Source: Coriaria nepalensis (taxonomy: Eukaryota; Streptophyta; Magnoliopsida; Cucurbitales; Coriariaceae). From it: a stretch of DNA of 64,000 nucleotides. The position numbers and the translations under genes are program-made. Positions 36,361 to 48,240 of this stretch are shown here, in pieces; position 1 is the stretch's first letter, and the number at the start of each line of letters is the position of its first letter. Under the pieces are notes generated by a model. The model was not told the DNA's origin and ran no database searches. It saw only the letters and a program-made list of their open reading frames with translations. The stretch spans positions 2,676,001 through 2,740,000 of the forward strand of contig CP114483.1 of NCBI GenBank assembly GCA_027186245.1, given 5' to 3'.

Positions 36361-37610
36361 ATAAGGTACGGTTGCAAACAGAATTTTCCTTGCCATTTTC
36401 TCGGGAAAATCCGTACATGTATATGTATATATGTGATTATGGCTGATTGTTCTTTGGTTTTGATTTGTGTTGCAGGTGGATGTGTAGTGAAATAAAATGC
36501 TCTGTTCCCTTTGGGTGCAGTGTGGTAATGAAGTAGTACTGTTTCCCTTCCTGCCTTTTTGTATTATAAAATTATCGATCAAATTTAAATAAAGCGAGAT
36601 GAATTAATAAATATATTATAATATCTTAATAAATTAATAAGTAATTATATAAATTATTATTATTAACTTATTATATAATATAATATATATAATTTTATAA
36701 TATTATATTTGGTAATTAGTAGTAATCAACGAGGATATTCATGTAACTATACAATGGCACAAATCGAGACGAGGTGCGATCAAACTCCCATATATGATTT
36801 TGAGGGATCGTATCAGAAAAAATTATGGCACAAAATAATAAAAAGAAAATAATGGGAGGAAAGAAAAAAAATAAATGAATAAGGTTGAAAATAATAATTT
36901 TTTATAATTAATTAATTACATGCATGTGAGAGATGGGGTGTGTTTGGGATTCAATCCTGGCCATTCATTTTTTATCTGATGGTTACAAGGAGCCATGTCG
37001 ACGAAGACGGTAAAAAACCGGTCGGCTAAATGAGTCATATGGTATGTCATACGGCTCATAATTTAACCGATTACGTCACCTGAATCGAATCCGAATGCTT
37101 TGCTTCTTTTATTTCGAGCCGAGCCTGATTCAATGGATCATGAATGGACAGGACCATCGCAATCAATTCACATAGTGTCGGCAAGGCTAAGAGACCGTAC
37201 GATCCATTCACGTCTGTAAACCCAATCACCTATAAACACGTGGCGACATTTGTAATCTTGTGAGGTCAAACTTACGCGTTCCAATGTCCAAGAATCTGTT
37301 CTTTTTTAGTGGTCGGCCACAGACAGCGTCCCTTGCCTTTCCACCTCCCTCGCAGTATCATCAGGCCAACCCTAAAACTGATATTTATATTTATTTATTT
37401 ATTTATTTATATTTTGCCCCTTATCCAGAATCACGGATTTATTTTCTCTAAAATCGGATGCCGCGCCACGTACTCGTGGTCACAGGGTCATTTACGGAAG
37501 TTCAGCCAAATATTACGCACTATAAATAAGATCCGAAGCGTAACTGTTTCCTCCACAGATCAATAATTGTCATTTTGAATTTCGAAGAGAAAAACAGCGA
37601 TCGATCAGCT
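36361..37610. promoter_or_regulatory. 3' region of dehydrin A and promoter of dehydrin B
   Basis: The first part holds the 3' UTR of copy A and a very AT-rich spacer (36590-36720). From 36925 the duplicated upstream block begins. In the promoter of copy B the conserved elements are GTCGGC (37177-37182), CACGTGGC (37237-37244), GCCACGT (37465-37471) and TATAAATA (37521-37528), the last 90 bp before the ATG, nearly the same spacing as in copy A (89 bp). Confidence 0.7.
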
Positions 37611-37931
37611 ATGGCAGGAATCATCAACAAGATCCAGGAAACTCTCCACATCGGAGGAGACAAGAAAGACGAGCACAAGGGAGAACAACATGGCGATGCT
37701 CACCACAAGGAGACGGAAAAGCACCACATCGGCGACGATCACAAGGAAAAGCACCACACCAGCGGTGAGGATCACAAGGAAGGAGGCTTCGTTGATAAGA
37801 TCAAGGAGAAGATCCATGGAGATCACGACAACGTCGACAAGGATGGGAAGAAAAAGAAGAAGAAGGACAAGAAGAAGAAAGAAGGCCATGAGCATGACGG
37901 CCACAGCAGCAGCAGCAGTGACAGCGATTAG
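37611..37931 (+). CDS. HIRD11: KS-type dehydrin, HIRD11-like, copy B
   Basis: A single coding exon of 106 codons beginning MAGIINKIQETLHIGGDKK. It has His-rich repeats (HHIGDDHKEKHHTSGEDHKE), a K-segment-like FVDKIKEKIHGDHDN, a lysine tract (KKKKKKDKKKKEGHEH) and a SSSSSDSD end. This is the full KS-dehydrin layout seen in Arabidopsis HIRD11 (98 residues). Expected role: a disordered stress protein of cytosol and nucleus that binds metal ions and shields enzymes, with the Ser/Asp tail as a likely casein-kinase target. A 3'-UTR intron matching that of copy A is present (GATCAG/GTACGG at about 37937, acceptor CTTGCAG ending at 38103). Upstream in-frame sequence was not used because the family starts at MAG. 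Confidence 0.95.
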   Translation: MAGIINKIQETLHIGGDKKDEHKGEQHGDAHHKETEKHHIGDDHKEKHHTSGEDHKEGGFVDKIKEKIHGDHDNVDKDGKKKKKKDKKKKEGHEHDGHSSSSSDSD

Positions 37932-39521
37932 ATCAGGTACGGTTCTTAACAGATCTCGTCTCAGATCTCTACTCCTGGCTTTTTAGTTTGGTTGAGAAGT
38001 TTCCTTTCCATTTTCTCGGGAAATCTGTATACATATACATATATATATATATATATATATATGCTTATGGCTTATTGTTCTTTGGTTTTGATTACTCTTG
38101 CAGGTAGTTGTGTACTGAAATGAACTGCTCGATCTGTTTCCTTTTGGTGCAGAGTCTGGGAATAAGATAGTACTGTTTTTCCTTCCTGCTTTTTGTATTT
38201 GGTAATTACTGAAAAAGTAGGCTGCTTCTTATTCAGTGTGAGAGCGCCATGTGTGTAGAAAATGGATTAACGAGATGTTCATCTAACTATATAATAAAAT
38301 GTTTTGATTATTGGGTGAGAAATTCTTAGGCCTTCTTCGATCTATCTTTCATTACTATATCACAAATCATAATAGTATATGTAGTTGAGACTTGAGAGTA
38401 TCGATCTTCTCCTTCTCTTGGCTTGAATATATTTACAAATACAATACCCAAAAAAACTGTTATTCAAACTAAAAGATCTTCATATTTAACTTTTGAAGAA
38501 TTGGAGTTGTATAATTCAAACTGTTATCATATATTCTCCTAAAATTATTATTCAATTGGATTTAACTCTATGAATTATCATATTTTAAAAATATCTTCTT
38601 TAAATTATAATTATATTGAACTTCGTTCCTTTTACATTTCAGGAAAATAAATTTAATAAAATAATAATTTGAGTAAATAAGTTTAATAAAATGATGGCTT
38701 AAAGGAGACCATTTAAAGAGGAGTTAAAACAATTTTTTTTTTTTTTTGGGAGAAAAAAAACAAAGAACAACATGGGGCTTCTGAGCCCAAAAAAAGTGGG
38801 CGTAAACCGGGTTTGGGCTTCTTTTCAGTGGACCGAAAGGTGTTTGGGTCAAAAGCAATCGACCTTCTGCCCTAACACGCTTCCAGCCCATGCTTAGTTG
38901 GACCTCAACAGCTCAAAACCACTGCCCCTTAAAAAAATATTTTATTATTATTATTTATTATATTTCAACTAAAATTATTATATCTTTTTATTTAAGATCT
39001 TAAATTTTCAAATAATACAGATTAATTTATTTAATGAAATAAAAAATTAACCCTTAATCACTTAGAATTAATTTTTGCCCGAAACGTGGCGCTGCCTAAA
39101 AATTTCCTCCGAATCAAATTTATATAATTCAGACTAATATCTTTGTTTTGAATAAAGAAAAAAAAATATGTTAGAAGATTCCCCACAGAATTGTACAAGA
39201 TTTGGATTTTTTTGGGTAGGGGGTAAAACCGTCAAAAACAGCCAAAAACCATTAGTTGACAAAGGGGAACAGATGGGTGGCGGTGGTGGTGGTGGTGTGG
39301 GTGTGAGAAAAACAAGGTGTCATGTTATAACAACAAAATCGGTGGGCTGGTCAGGCCAGGCCAGCTTTCATTCAATAAGTAGTAGTACATCATGTTCTAT
39401 ATATGTCTCTTGTCTCCAACATCAACATATAAAACAACCTTGTAGTAATTCAATCACCCTACAGCTACAAATTTCACTTCTTTGGATCAAAACAAGTAAT
39501 CAGCTTCAAATTATCTCTCTA
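37932..39521. other. Spacer with a foldback element, dehydrin B to small ORF
   Basis: The 3' UTR and its intron carry a TA-repeat (38036-38062). A second member of the foldback family is at 38490-38725. From 38750 to 39160 the DNA is AT-rich. A TATA-like CATATAAAAC lies near 39426, about 95 bp before the ATG of the next ORF. Confidence 0.5.
38490..38725. mobile_element. MITE-like foldback element, copy 2 (degraded)
   Basis: Segments such as GAATTATCATATTTTAAAAATA and AAATTTAATAAAATAATAATTTG match, in the same order, the inner parts of the element at 32277-32628. The ends are less well preserved than in copy 1. There is no coding capacity. Confidence 0.5.
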
Positions 39522-39797
39522 ATGGCTTCTCTAGTTCTTCTTGTGTCTGAGCTTCTTCGCCATCAGGATTCAGATCCAGCTTCTTGGCCAACACTCATTT
39601 CTTCTTCGTCTTCTTCTTCTTCATCAAATTCTTCTTTGTCTGGCCGTGCTTCAGCTTACAGAGATAGAAAACAGGCTGGAAATAATGGAAGTGTAAAGAA
39701 CAACAAGAAGCAGTCAGAAGATCAGATGGTGGTGGATCAGGAGGATGATGAAGATCTGCAGAATTTAAGGGTTTGTATTGATTCAGTTTGGCCTTGA
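39522..39797 (+). CDS. Small serine-rich hypothetical protein
   Basis: An intronless frame of 91 codons starts at an ATG 95 bp after a TATA-like box. The N-terminus MASLVLLVSELLRHQ is amphipathic, followed by a run of about nine serines within SSSSSSSSSNSS. Then comes a basic part (YRDRKQAGNNGSVKNNKKQ) and an acidic end (DQEDDEDLQN). I recognise no family. A donor-like GTTTGT at 39770 could also remove the last seven codons, so the C-terminus is uncertain. It may be a real small plant protein or a chance frame. Confidence 0.4.
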   Translation: MASLVLLVSELLRHQDSDPASWPTLISSSSSSSSSNSSLSGRASAYRDRKQAGNNGSVKNNKKQSEDQMVVDQEDDEDLQNLRVCIDSVWP

Positions 39798-40497
39798 TTA
39801 AAGACAAATCTCTGTTCTCCTTTCATTTTTCTTTTTTTTTTTCTCTTTAGTAAAAAAAAAAAAAAAAATCAATGTAAAAATCTGTCTTCCATTTTTGCTA
39901 GTCGAGTTTCTTCTGTCTTCTTCTTAAAAATCTGTTCTCCAATCTTCTTTATGTATGTATTATATATGTATATAAAAAATAATATGCATATTTTTCTTAT
40001 AAACTAAAAAAATTATATTACTCTCATGAATAGCATATTAAAAAACGAGTGTTAATATAAAATAAGTGAGGTTGTGTTATGTGTTATGTGTTGTTGATGA
40101 AGTATTGTTGGGTCTTGCTAACTAAAATGTAATATATGGGGCTTTTAAAAATATTTTGGGGACGATCTAATGTGTTCATCTAAATTAAGTGGAAATTAGA
40201 ATAACCCCCATTGTAGTTTGTTATAATTATGATTTATTCCCTATAATATTAAATATAAGCAGGTGTATCCCCTCCTTTTTGACTTCTAATTAAATCTAGG
40301 CATTTGATAGCTGGCATAATGATACAGATACAGCCATTGTCTTTTGTAACATTTTTCTTGTTAATGCTTTTCTTGTTGTCTTTGGTACTTGTGGTCTCTT
40401 ATGTTGGAAGTCGGTCAATTTTGCTAAGATAGTTTTAGTCTGCGTGCTCTTTTTTATATTTTTTATAATACATAGTTTAATTGTGACCTATCAACAA
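39798..40497. other. AT-rich spacer before tRNA-Asp
   Basis: Contains an A-run at 39853-39868 and ordinary AT-rich sequence. No coding frame, RNA gene or repeat of note is seen. Confidence 0.5.
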
Positions 40498-40569
40498 GTC
40501 GTTGTAGTATAGTGGTAAGTATTCCCGCCTGTCACGCGGGTGACCCGGGTTCGATCCCCGGCAACGGCG
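40498..40569 (+). tRNA. tRNA-Asp (anticodon GUC)
   Basis: A 72-nt cloverleaf without intron. The acceptor stem is GTCGTTG with CAACGGC and one G-T pair, the A and B boxes are typical, and the anticodon loop CTGTCAC carries GTC. The T-arm is GGTTCGATCC. A T-run (about 40577-40584) just downstream is a plausible polymerase III terminator. It matches the standard plant nuclear tRNA-Asp sequence. Confidence 0.97.
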
Positions 40570-43500
40570 CTTAGTCTTTTTTTTACTGCAAAATTTCCGC
40601 GGGCCTCTGTCAATCTAACTCGGCTCACAGGCCCAAATTGTAAAGAACCAACGGGCCTGTATTCTTAACCAAAGCCCAGCGCAAGCAATTATCCCTTCAA
40701 TGGCGGCAGGAACAAGTTGCCTCTCAAAAACGCAACCAAACACTACGTAAAGAACAACTTAGACATAGAGCGCAATGTTTATCCTGTTTCACTTATTCAA
40801 TCTCCTTCACCAACTGCACTACGGGTTGAGGTATGAAGTATGAATCGGCTACTGTGTTAATTTCCAGTGTATTTTGCTTAAATCCCGTCGGATCAAATCA
40901 TCTGAATTATCTTATGTTGGTTTCATATGTTATCCTATCCTACATCGTCATAATAATGGTTGGTGACGATGAAAATTGAAAACCTAGTAAGAGTCCATTT
41001 GCTCTGTACAAAAATTTCTGGGTTTGAAAAAGTTGTAGTTGGTGTGGTTGGTGAATGGTGGTGATATTTTGTCTGTTCATGTTCAAACCAAACTAACCCA
41101 CTCTGGTTATAATCCGATCAGTTTATGTCATTGAACGCTGTCGTTTTCTTGAAGAACTGTCATTATTCAAGATCATGCCACTCATGCCACGTAGTAAAAA
41201 ACAAATTGCTTTGGGAAATGGGGAATGTCATAATTGTTATTTAACATCGCCTACGTGGCACCACCGACAGTTACCTTGTCAGTCACTTGGGATTGCGGAT
41301 TTACCCACGCGCTGAATCTGGACGTCATTTTCACTACAATTCATTTTCCTGAGGTAATTTAAAATAAATTACTTATTAAATTTTACATATTTTGGGTGTA
41401 AACTTTAATTTTTAAAATTTAAAGGTGTAAGAACTCCTATTATTAAAAGTAAGTTAGGAGGGAATTGGAGAATGTTATATATTGCACATTTTCGTCCAAG
41501 CAAAAGAGATATAAGGTAAAGAGGGAAGTCTTACATTACTCTCTTACTGACTTACATAGTTACATTATCTGTTCATTTCATTCGTAGTTGGTAAGTCAGG
41601 TCCTACCTCACCTACTTTAGCCAAGCACCATCTTTCTAGCAGACATTATTTTGTTAACTAATTAAATACTTAAAATAAATAATGCAAAACAAGTGCCTCT
41701 CCACCAACTTTCCCCACCCACCAACTATCTTTCATTTATTATTTCCCAATTTTAAAAATAAAAATAATAAAATAAATAAGAATTTAAAATTATTATATTA
41801 TATTATATCATCTTATCCCAAAACGACATCGCGTATTTGACCCACAACAATACGGTGGAGTTCCTTAAAAACTCATATGGATGAGCTTTATAAGCATCTT
41901 ACTCCTTGTGTCTCTTTTAGTAGTTTGTTGTTGTTGTTGGAAACGTGCATTACACGTGCCGATTATCTTTCGGAGTTTTTTTGTTCACGAGACATAACCA
42001 TGTTCAGTTAGTTAGTTAGTTATTGAAACTCAATAATAACCTTGTAAAAGAAAACAATGCAAATATGATGATTCATTGAAATCTGGAAAAAAGGGGAACC
42101 GTTGACTTCAAGTTAACACTATCAGCCACAAAGTTCTATTGACAAAACAGTGATATCTCTAATATGCCGGATGGGTATTAAATTTAGAAATAATGTGTGT
42201 TATACGTACCAAGATCATTTACATTAATAAATAAATATTAAATAATATATAAATAAATATTAAATAATATATAAATAAATATTAAATAATATATAAATAA
42301 ATATTAAATAATATATAAATAAATCAGTACACTGTACCCGCAGCAACAAGCAAATACAGAGAAAAAAAAAACCCTCACCAATCCCTGCACGACGTAGTAT
42401 GATTGCTTCTTCCTTCCCACTACGTCTCTCCCTTCACCTACCTCCCACTCACACGCGCGTAAATCAGTTCGCGCGTTACAACGGGAACATTTTGTTTAAC
42501 CATTTCACAAAATTAGATTCAGAGGTAAACAGGAAAAAGAAAGAAAAAAAAAAAAAGGCAATCAAACAATCTCAACCGCATCTTCAGATCTGCCACGGCT
42601 AGGAGGACTCTATAAATAAATCCGGATCCCGATTCCTTCAAACTCGCGCTCTTGTTGCTCTCTCATTCCTTCTTCCTCCTCCTCTCTCAATCGTCAGTTT
42701 TTCCCCCGTAAGGTGTGCTCCTTTAATTGATCCATTTCGTTCATTTTTTTTTTTCTTACTTTACGCATTTCTTCCTTGTTCTTCGTCTGTTTATTGATTC
42801 CACTCTCTCATTTAAATTCCTGATTTGAATCTGTCAAACTTGTTATCTTTGATCATCTTCGTCTGATTTTTGGTTTCTTTCGCTAAGATCTGAACGTAAG
42901 TGTCACTTTTCAACATTTTCGTAGCTCGAAGTAAGATTCAGTTACGTTCGAGTGTGTTTTTTAATCTTTTGGATCTGGACGTGTGAATTTTTATTCATGT
43001 GCTCCTGATGTGACTGTTTATAAGTATTTTTAGCCCATCGGAATACAGATCTGAGGTTTTACTGGTTCTGGAACCTTAGATCTGTTACTCTTTGACTTGG
43101 CGTTTTGCTTTTAGTAGTAGATCTGATCTGGTTTAGCTTTTTTTTTTTCCCCTCTCAATCTGTTTTCTGCTTATGATTACAGATCTGCTCTATATGTGTA
43201 GTCTATACTCTTAAGCTGTTCAGATTGATGGTTTTGTGATTCATTTTCGTTTCCACCTACGCGTCAGATGGATATTTCACCTAATGAGTGCTTTCACAGC
43301 TCCAATTCGATGTAGAGCAGTAGTAGTAGTATCTGACGCTTCACATTTGTGATTTGTCTGCATGCCATAAGAGTAGTCGTGTATTTTTATTTTAAATGAC
43401 ATCATCCATGTAAAAAGTTATTTGTTAGAAAGAGATCAATGCAGTGATTTGACTCCATGATTTTCAGCTCTGTTTCTTAGATCTCCTGTAATTGTATTCA

Positions 43501-43662
43501 CTTCTATTTTATAATTCATTGTTCGTCCAAGTTTTTCCTTTCTCATTCTTTAGTGGAGAAGTTAATAGTACACGTAGCATAGTATGTAGTATAGGTGTCC
43601 ATTTTATGTTGGTTATTAAACATAGATGCTAATTTTTTTTCCCAGTCTTTTAATCAGAAAAA
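40570..43662. other. Long intergenic region and methionine synthase promoter/5' UTR
   Basis: From 40570 to about 42220 I see no gene. A 22-bp minisatellite follows at 42227-42324. A TATA box (CTATAAATA) lies near 42610, and the CT-rich leader at 42650-42715 is probably the first non-coding exon. A donor around 42713 and an acceptor TTAATCAG at about 43656 would remove a roughly 0.9-kb leader intron before the ATG at 43663; such introns are usual in highly expressed plant genes. Confidence 0.55.
42227..42324. repeat. 22-bp AT-only minisatellite, about 4.5 copies
   Basis: The unit ATAAATAAATATTAAATAAT plus AT is repeated at 42227, 42249, 42271 and 42293 without visible differences, followed by a partial copy. 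It lies about 290 bp upstream of the methionine synthase TATA box. Confidence 0.9.
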
Positions 43663-46600
43663 ATGGCATCTCACATTGTCGGATACCCTCGTATGGGCCC
43701 CAAGAGAGAGCTCAAGTTTGCTTTGGAATCATTCTGGGATGGGAAGAGCAGCGCTGAAGATTTGAAAAATGTGGCCACAGATCTCAGATCTTCCATCTGG
43801 AAGCAGATGGCTGATACCGGTATCAAGTACATCCCCAGCAACACTTTCTCATACTATGATCAGGTGCTCGACACAACCGCACTTCTTGGAGCTGTTCCAC
43901 CAAGATATGGGTGGAATGGTGGTGAGATCGGATTTGACACTTACTTCTCCATGGCCAGAGGGAATGCCTCTGTTCCTGCGATGGAGATGACCAAGTGGTT
44001 TGACACCAACTAGTACGTGATGATTCCTTCCTTGCGTTGTTTCTGAAAAAAAAAAAAAAAGAACAAAAAAGAACCAAAAAAATAAAAATAAATAAAAGAA
44101 AAAGAAAAAAAAGTATTTCTTGTTTTTGGTAGATGCATTTTCATATTATATTGTGTGCTTTCTTAATGTTTGGGTATTTGATTCAGCCATTTCATTGTCC
44201 CTGAATTGGGACCGGAGGTGAAGTTCTCTTATGCTTCCCACAAGGCAGTGGATGAATACAAGGAAGCTAAGGCGGTATGTATTTAGTTAGCTCTCATTCT
44301 TTCTTTAGTTTTTCTTTTTCATACTTCCTAAGATGATAAGATCTATTTGGATGATCGAATATGAAGTGTAAATTTGATAACATCAAAAGGCTATGCCATT
44401 GACATGCATGAAGGATTATGAAATTGGTATTCTTAACAGTCAGAGGGAACGAACCATGAATGAGAAAATTTGCTCAGATTGGTTTCTATTATGTAAAAAC
44501 GTAATGTGTTTTAAATTTTTTTTTCAACAGATACCATCATGATTGTGTGCAGTCTAATCTGATAAATAAATATTTACTTTCACATATTGTCAGTCAGTTG
44601 TCAAACTTACAAAAGTCTAGCATCTATTAACTAATATTCCTGGATTAATGCCCCTCGATTTACCATGCAGCTTGGAGTTGATACCGTCCCAGTTCTTGTT
44701 GGTCCAGTGTCATACTTGTTGCTCTCCAAACCTGCCAAGGGTGTGGAGAAATCCTTTTCTCTTCTCTCCCTTCTCGACAAAATTCTTCCTATCTACAAGT
44801 AAGAAATCATGTAATCTGCTTCTACATATGTATGTATTTGGACCTTTTTAATCTTTATAGTAACCTTCATACTTCTTCAGGGAAGTTGTGTCTGAGCTCA
44901 AGGCAGCTGGTGCCTCATGGATTCAGTTTGATGAGCCTACCTTGGTGTTGGATCTTGATGCTCACAAGTTGCAAGCATTCTCTAGTGCCTATGCTGAACT
45001 TGAATCATCTCTCTCTGGCTTAAATGTCCTCATTGAGACCTACTTTGCTGACATTCCCGCTGAGGCATTCAAGACCCTGACTTCTTTGAAGGGCGTCACT
45101 GCTTTTGGGTTTGATTTGGTCCGTGGAACAAAGACCCTCGACTTAATCAAGACTGAGTTCCCCAAGGGCAAATACCTTTTTGCTGGGTTGGTTGATGGAA
45201 GGAACATCTGGGCCAATGATCTTGCTGCTTCTCTTAGTGTATTGCATGAGCTTGAAGGCATTGTGGGCAAAGGTATTCATTGTTGCTTGCATTTTGTGTC
45301 ATAATCTTGATGATAATATTAGTTAGAGTAAGTTTACTTTTATCAACTCTCTAACCCTGTCTCCGAACTTAAAAATCAGATAAACTGGTGGTCTCCACTT
45401 CTTCCTCTCTTCTCCACACTGCTGTTGACCTTGTTAATGAACCGAAGCTGGATGAGGAAATCAAGTCATGGCTTGCTTTTGCTGCCCAGAAGGTTGTTGA
45501 AGTTAATGCATTGGCCAAGGCACTGGCTGGGCACAAGAACGAGGTAATGGTCTCTTTGTCCTTGCTGATATACCGTCTCTAAAATACCCTAGTGAAGTTT
45601 TATTGCTTAAACTAACTAATGTTTGCTTTTCTGTTTTCAGGCATTCTTTTCTGCCAATGCAGCGGCTCATGCTTCAAGGAAGTCTTCCCCAAGAGTTAAC
45701 AATGAGGCTGTCCAAAAGGCTGTAAGTGCTTCGAGTTATTACACCAACTAGTACTTATCTGCAGATTCATTTTTACTTAATGATGAATTATTTGTTTCTT
45801 CATCAGGCTGCTGCTTTGAGGGATTCAGACCACCGCCGTGCTACAAATGTGAGTGCAAGACTTGAAGCTCAGCAAAAGAAACTTAACCTTCCAGTCCTCC
45901 CGACCACCACCATTGGATCCTTCCCTCAAACCGTGGAACTCAGGAGGGTCCGCCGTGAATACAAAGCTAAAAAGATCTCTGAGGAAGAATACATCAAGGC
46001 CATCAAGGAAGAGATCAACAAGGTTGTCAAACTCCAGGAAGAGCTTGACATTGATGTCCTTGTTCATGGAGAGCCTGAGGTAATTCTTCTTGGTCAATTG
46101 ATTGAAAAAAAAAAAAAGATAAAAAAGAAGAAAGGAAATGAAAAAGAAATGAGTTTGTATTCAAAATTTTGTTGCGTCTCTTAATTGGGGTGAATTGTCT
46201 TTGCAGAGGAATGATATGGTTGAGTACTTTGGAGAGCAGTTGTCAGGTTTCGCCTTTACTGCCAATGGATGGGTGCAATCATATGGATCTCGTTGTGTGA
46301 AACCACCAATCATCTATGGTGATGTGAGCCGCCCCAAGCCCATGACCGTTTTCTGGTCCTCGACAGCCCAAAGCATGACAGCTCGCCCAATGAAGGGAAT
46401 GCTTACTGGTCCCGTCACTATTCTTAACTGGTCCTTTGTTAGAAACGACCAGCCAAGGTATATATAAAACGAAGCTCCAAAAATAAGCTCTATAATGAAT
46501 CTATAATAACAAGCATTGATCTATTTATTTATTTCTACTCCAGGTTTGAAACTTGCTATCAGATTGCTCTCTCCATCAAGGATGAGGTAGAGGACCTTGA

Positions 46601-47200
46601 GAAGGCTGGTATCAATGTGATCCAAATTGACGAGGCTGCTTTAAGAGAAGGGTTACCTCTCAGGAAATCCGAGCACGCTTTCTATCTAGAATGGGCTGTC
46701 CACTCCTTCCGTATCACCAATGTTGGTGTTCAAGATACAACCCAGGTAATTTAATTTATCTCCGATACTAATTTACCTTTTTAACCTTATGATATAATGT
46801 GGTCTGAAATATTTTGCGACTGTTTCGATAGATCCACACTCACATGTGCTACTCCAACTTCAATGACATCATCCACTCTATCATCGACATGGATGCCGAT
46901 GTCATCACCATTGAGAACTCCCGTTCTGATGAGAAACTATTGTCCGTTTTCCGTGAGGGAGTTAAGTACGGTGCTGGAATCGGCCCTGGTGTCTATGACA
47001 TCCACTCCCCGAGAATCCCATCAACCGAAGAGATTGCTGACCGGGTTAACAAAATGCTTGCCGTTCTTGAGACCAACATCTTGTGGGTCAACCCAGACTG
47101 TGGGCTAAAGACCCGCAAGTACCCCGAGGTGAAGCCGGCCTTGAGCAACATGGTCGCTGCTGCCAAACTCCTCCGCACCCAGCTTGCTAGCACCAAGTGA
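43663..47200 (+). CDS. METE: Cobalamin-independent methionine synthase (MetE)
   Basis: Ten coding exons (43663-44012, 44187-44274, 44671-44798, 44881-45272, 45380-45543, 45641-45721, 45807-46079, 46207-46457, 46544-46745, 46832-47200) give 765 residues, the standard length for the plant cytosolic enzyme. It transfers a methyl group from 5-methyltetrahydropteroyl-triglutamate to homocysteine, making methionine and feeding the S-adenosylmethionine cycle. The zinc site is visible as IHTHMC (His647, Cys649) with Glu671 in TIENS and Cys733 in VNPDCG, numbered as in Arabidopsis. The N-terminal half ([16 protein letters not shown]) is the folate-binding barrel. There is no transit peptide, so it is the cytosolic form (MS1/MS2 type). 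The codon use is GC-richer than its neighbours, fitting high expression. Confidence 0.98.
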
Positions 47201-47537
47201 GTGAGTGGTTCGAGAGTCTTTATCTTTTATCATATGATTTCAGATCCTTGCTCGATGAAAGATGGGGAAAATGTCTTCTCTTATCTTTTCCAAATAACTG
47301 TGCGATGAAATATGGAGAGCAGTGTTTTAGTAGGGTGTTTTGCTCTTATGAGAGCCCCATTTTATTTCCCTTTTGTAACGCATTAAGTATTTTCAAATTT
47401 TTTATTCTTATTATGCATCCAAATGTTTTTTACCCTTTTTTACTTATATCAAGTAGCATACATAATCTGCATGCTTCTTGTAAAAGCTGTCATTTCATAC
47501 AATATATGGCAACAATAGCAGCTGTGGCGTAATAGTG
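47201..47537 (+). other. 3' UTR of methionine synthase
   Basis: The T-rich sequence after the stop is consistent with a 3' UTR and poly(A) region ending shortly before the annexin relic on the other strand. No separate gene is seen. Confidence 0.55.
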
Positions 47538-48240
47538 CTAGATATTTTTAGAGGGCAAGGCAGTGAGAGAGTCTCTATACGCCCCATATGAAATCCTCTC
47601 ACATACATCATCTTTGAGTTCCAACTCCATATTTCTTCTTGCAAACGCCTTGGATTGTTTCCAAGTCTACTACTTCTTCCCTGCTCAAATTCTCCAAAGC
47701 TTCTTTTCTTGAGGGACTTAAAAAGAAAATCAAAATCAGGCCCAACACTTGTAATCCAATTTGAAGTAAATGTTAGAAATTTATGTACTATGTTAATTAC
47801 CTTTGAAGGACCGTAGATATGGTTGTAGTAAGAGAGAGTGAGCTTGAGCTGTGGAATGCTTCTTTTACTAAGGATCTCTAGCACAACACCTTCTTCTATG
47901 TAACCGCATGAGTTGCCTTTTCCCGTCTCGTAAAGTCGCTTTGCATCACACTTGGCTGTGTGTTGGCTAACATCTTCATGATGTGCCTGCCTTATGTGAC
48001 GCAACCAATGCTACAAGAATCTACTTTTCGACAAGTTTAAGGTACAACAATATACATATCAAGTAGAGAAATGAAACACAAGTATATATACAGACATATA
48101 TAAGCTTAACCTTTGGTACGCATGGGGAGGCTCGATATTGTTAATACCTTGGTCCATTGTCTTCTAAATCTTGTATAGTATGCTTGCTTGATTAACATAA
48201 CATGACAAAATCTACCTGCAATCATTCTCGAAGCTTGGGT
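47538..48240 (-). pseudogene. Broken annexin gene (C-terminal half)
   Basis: On the minus strand several pieces read as plant annexin but in different frames. They are KQAYYTRFRRQ near 48180-48145, [10 protein letters not shown] near 48017-47987, [20 protein letters not shown] then [19 protein letters not shown] ending at a GT donor near 47801, [13 protein letters not shown] near 47720-47682, and [17 protein letters not shown] then [16 protein letters not shown] ending at TAG 47540-47538. Frame changes occur between [10 protein letters not shown] and HHEDV, between FGEFEQ and VVDLE (about 60 family residues are also missing there), and after KKKYGV, where one extra G shifts the frame. The annexin core needed for calcium and lipid binding is therefore not encoded intact. 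The closest family type seems to be annexin D4/D8-like. Sequencing error could explain one shift but not the internal loss. Confidence 0.75.

Noticed and set aside
36091..36582. Long antisense frame over dehydrin copy A, hydrophobic in translation
   Set aside because: It is the reverse of a Lys/His/Asp-rich coding region, which automatically gives Leu/Val-rich antisense frames. The same shadow occurs opposite copy B (37605-37904).
40690..40831. An open plus-strand frame reading NKLPLKNATKHYVKNNLDIE and further, ending at a GTATGA donor-like site
   Set aside because: No ATG in this frame, the nearby ATG (40700) is in another frame, and no partner exon follows. A 47-codon open frame is not rare by chance. 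It could be an old exon relic, but there is no support.
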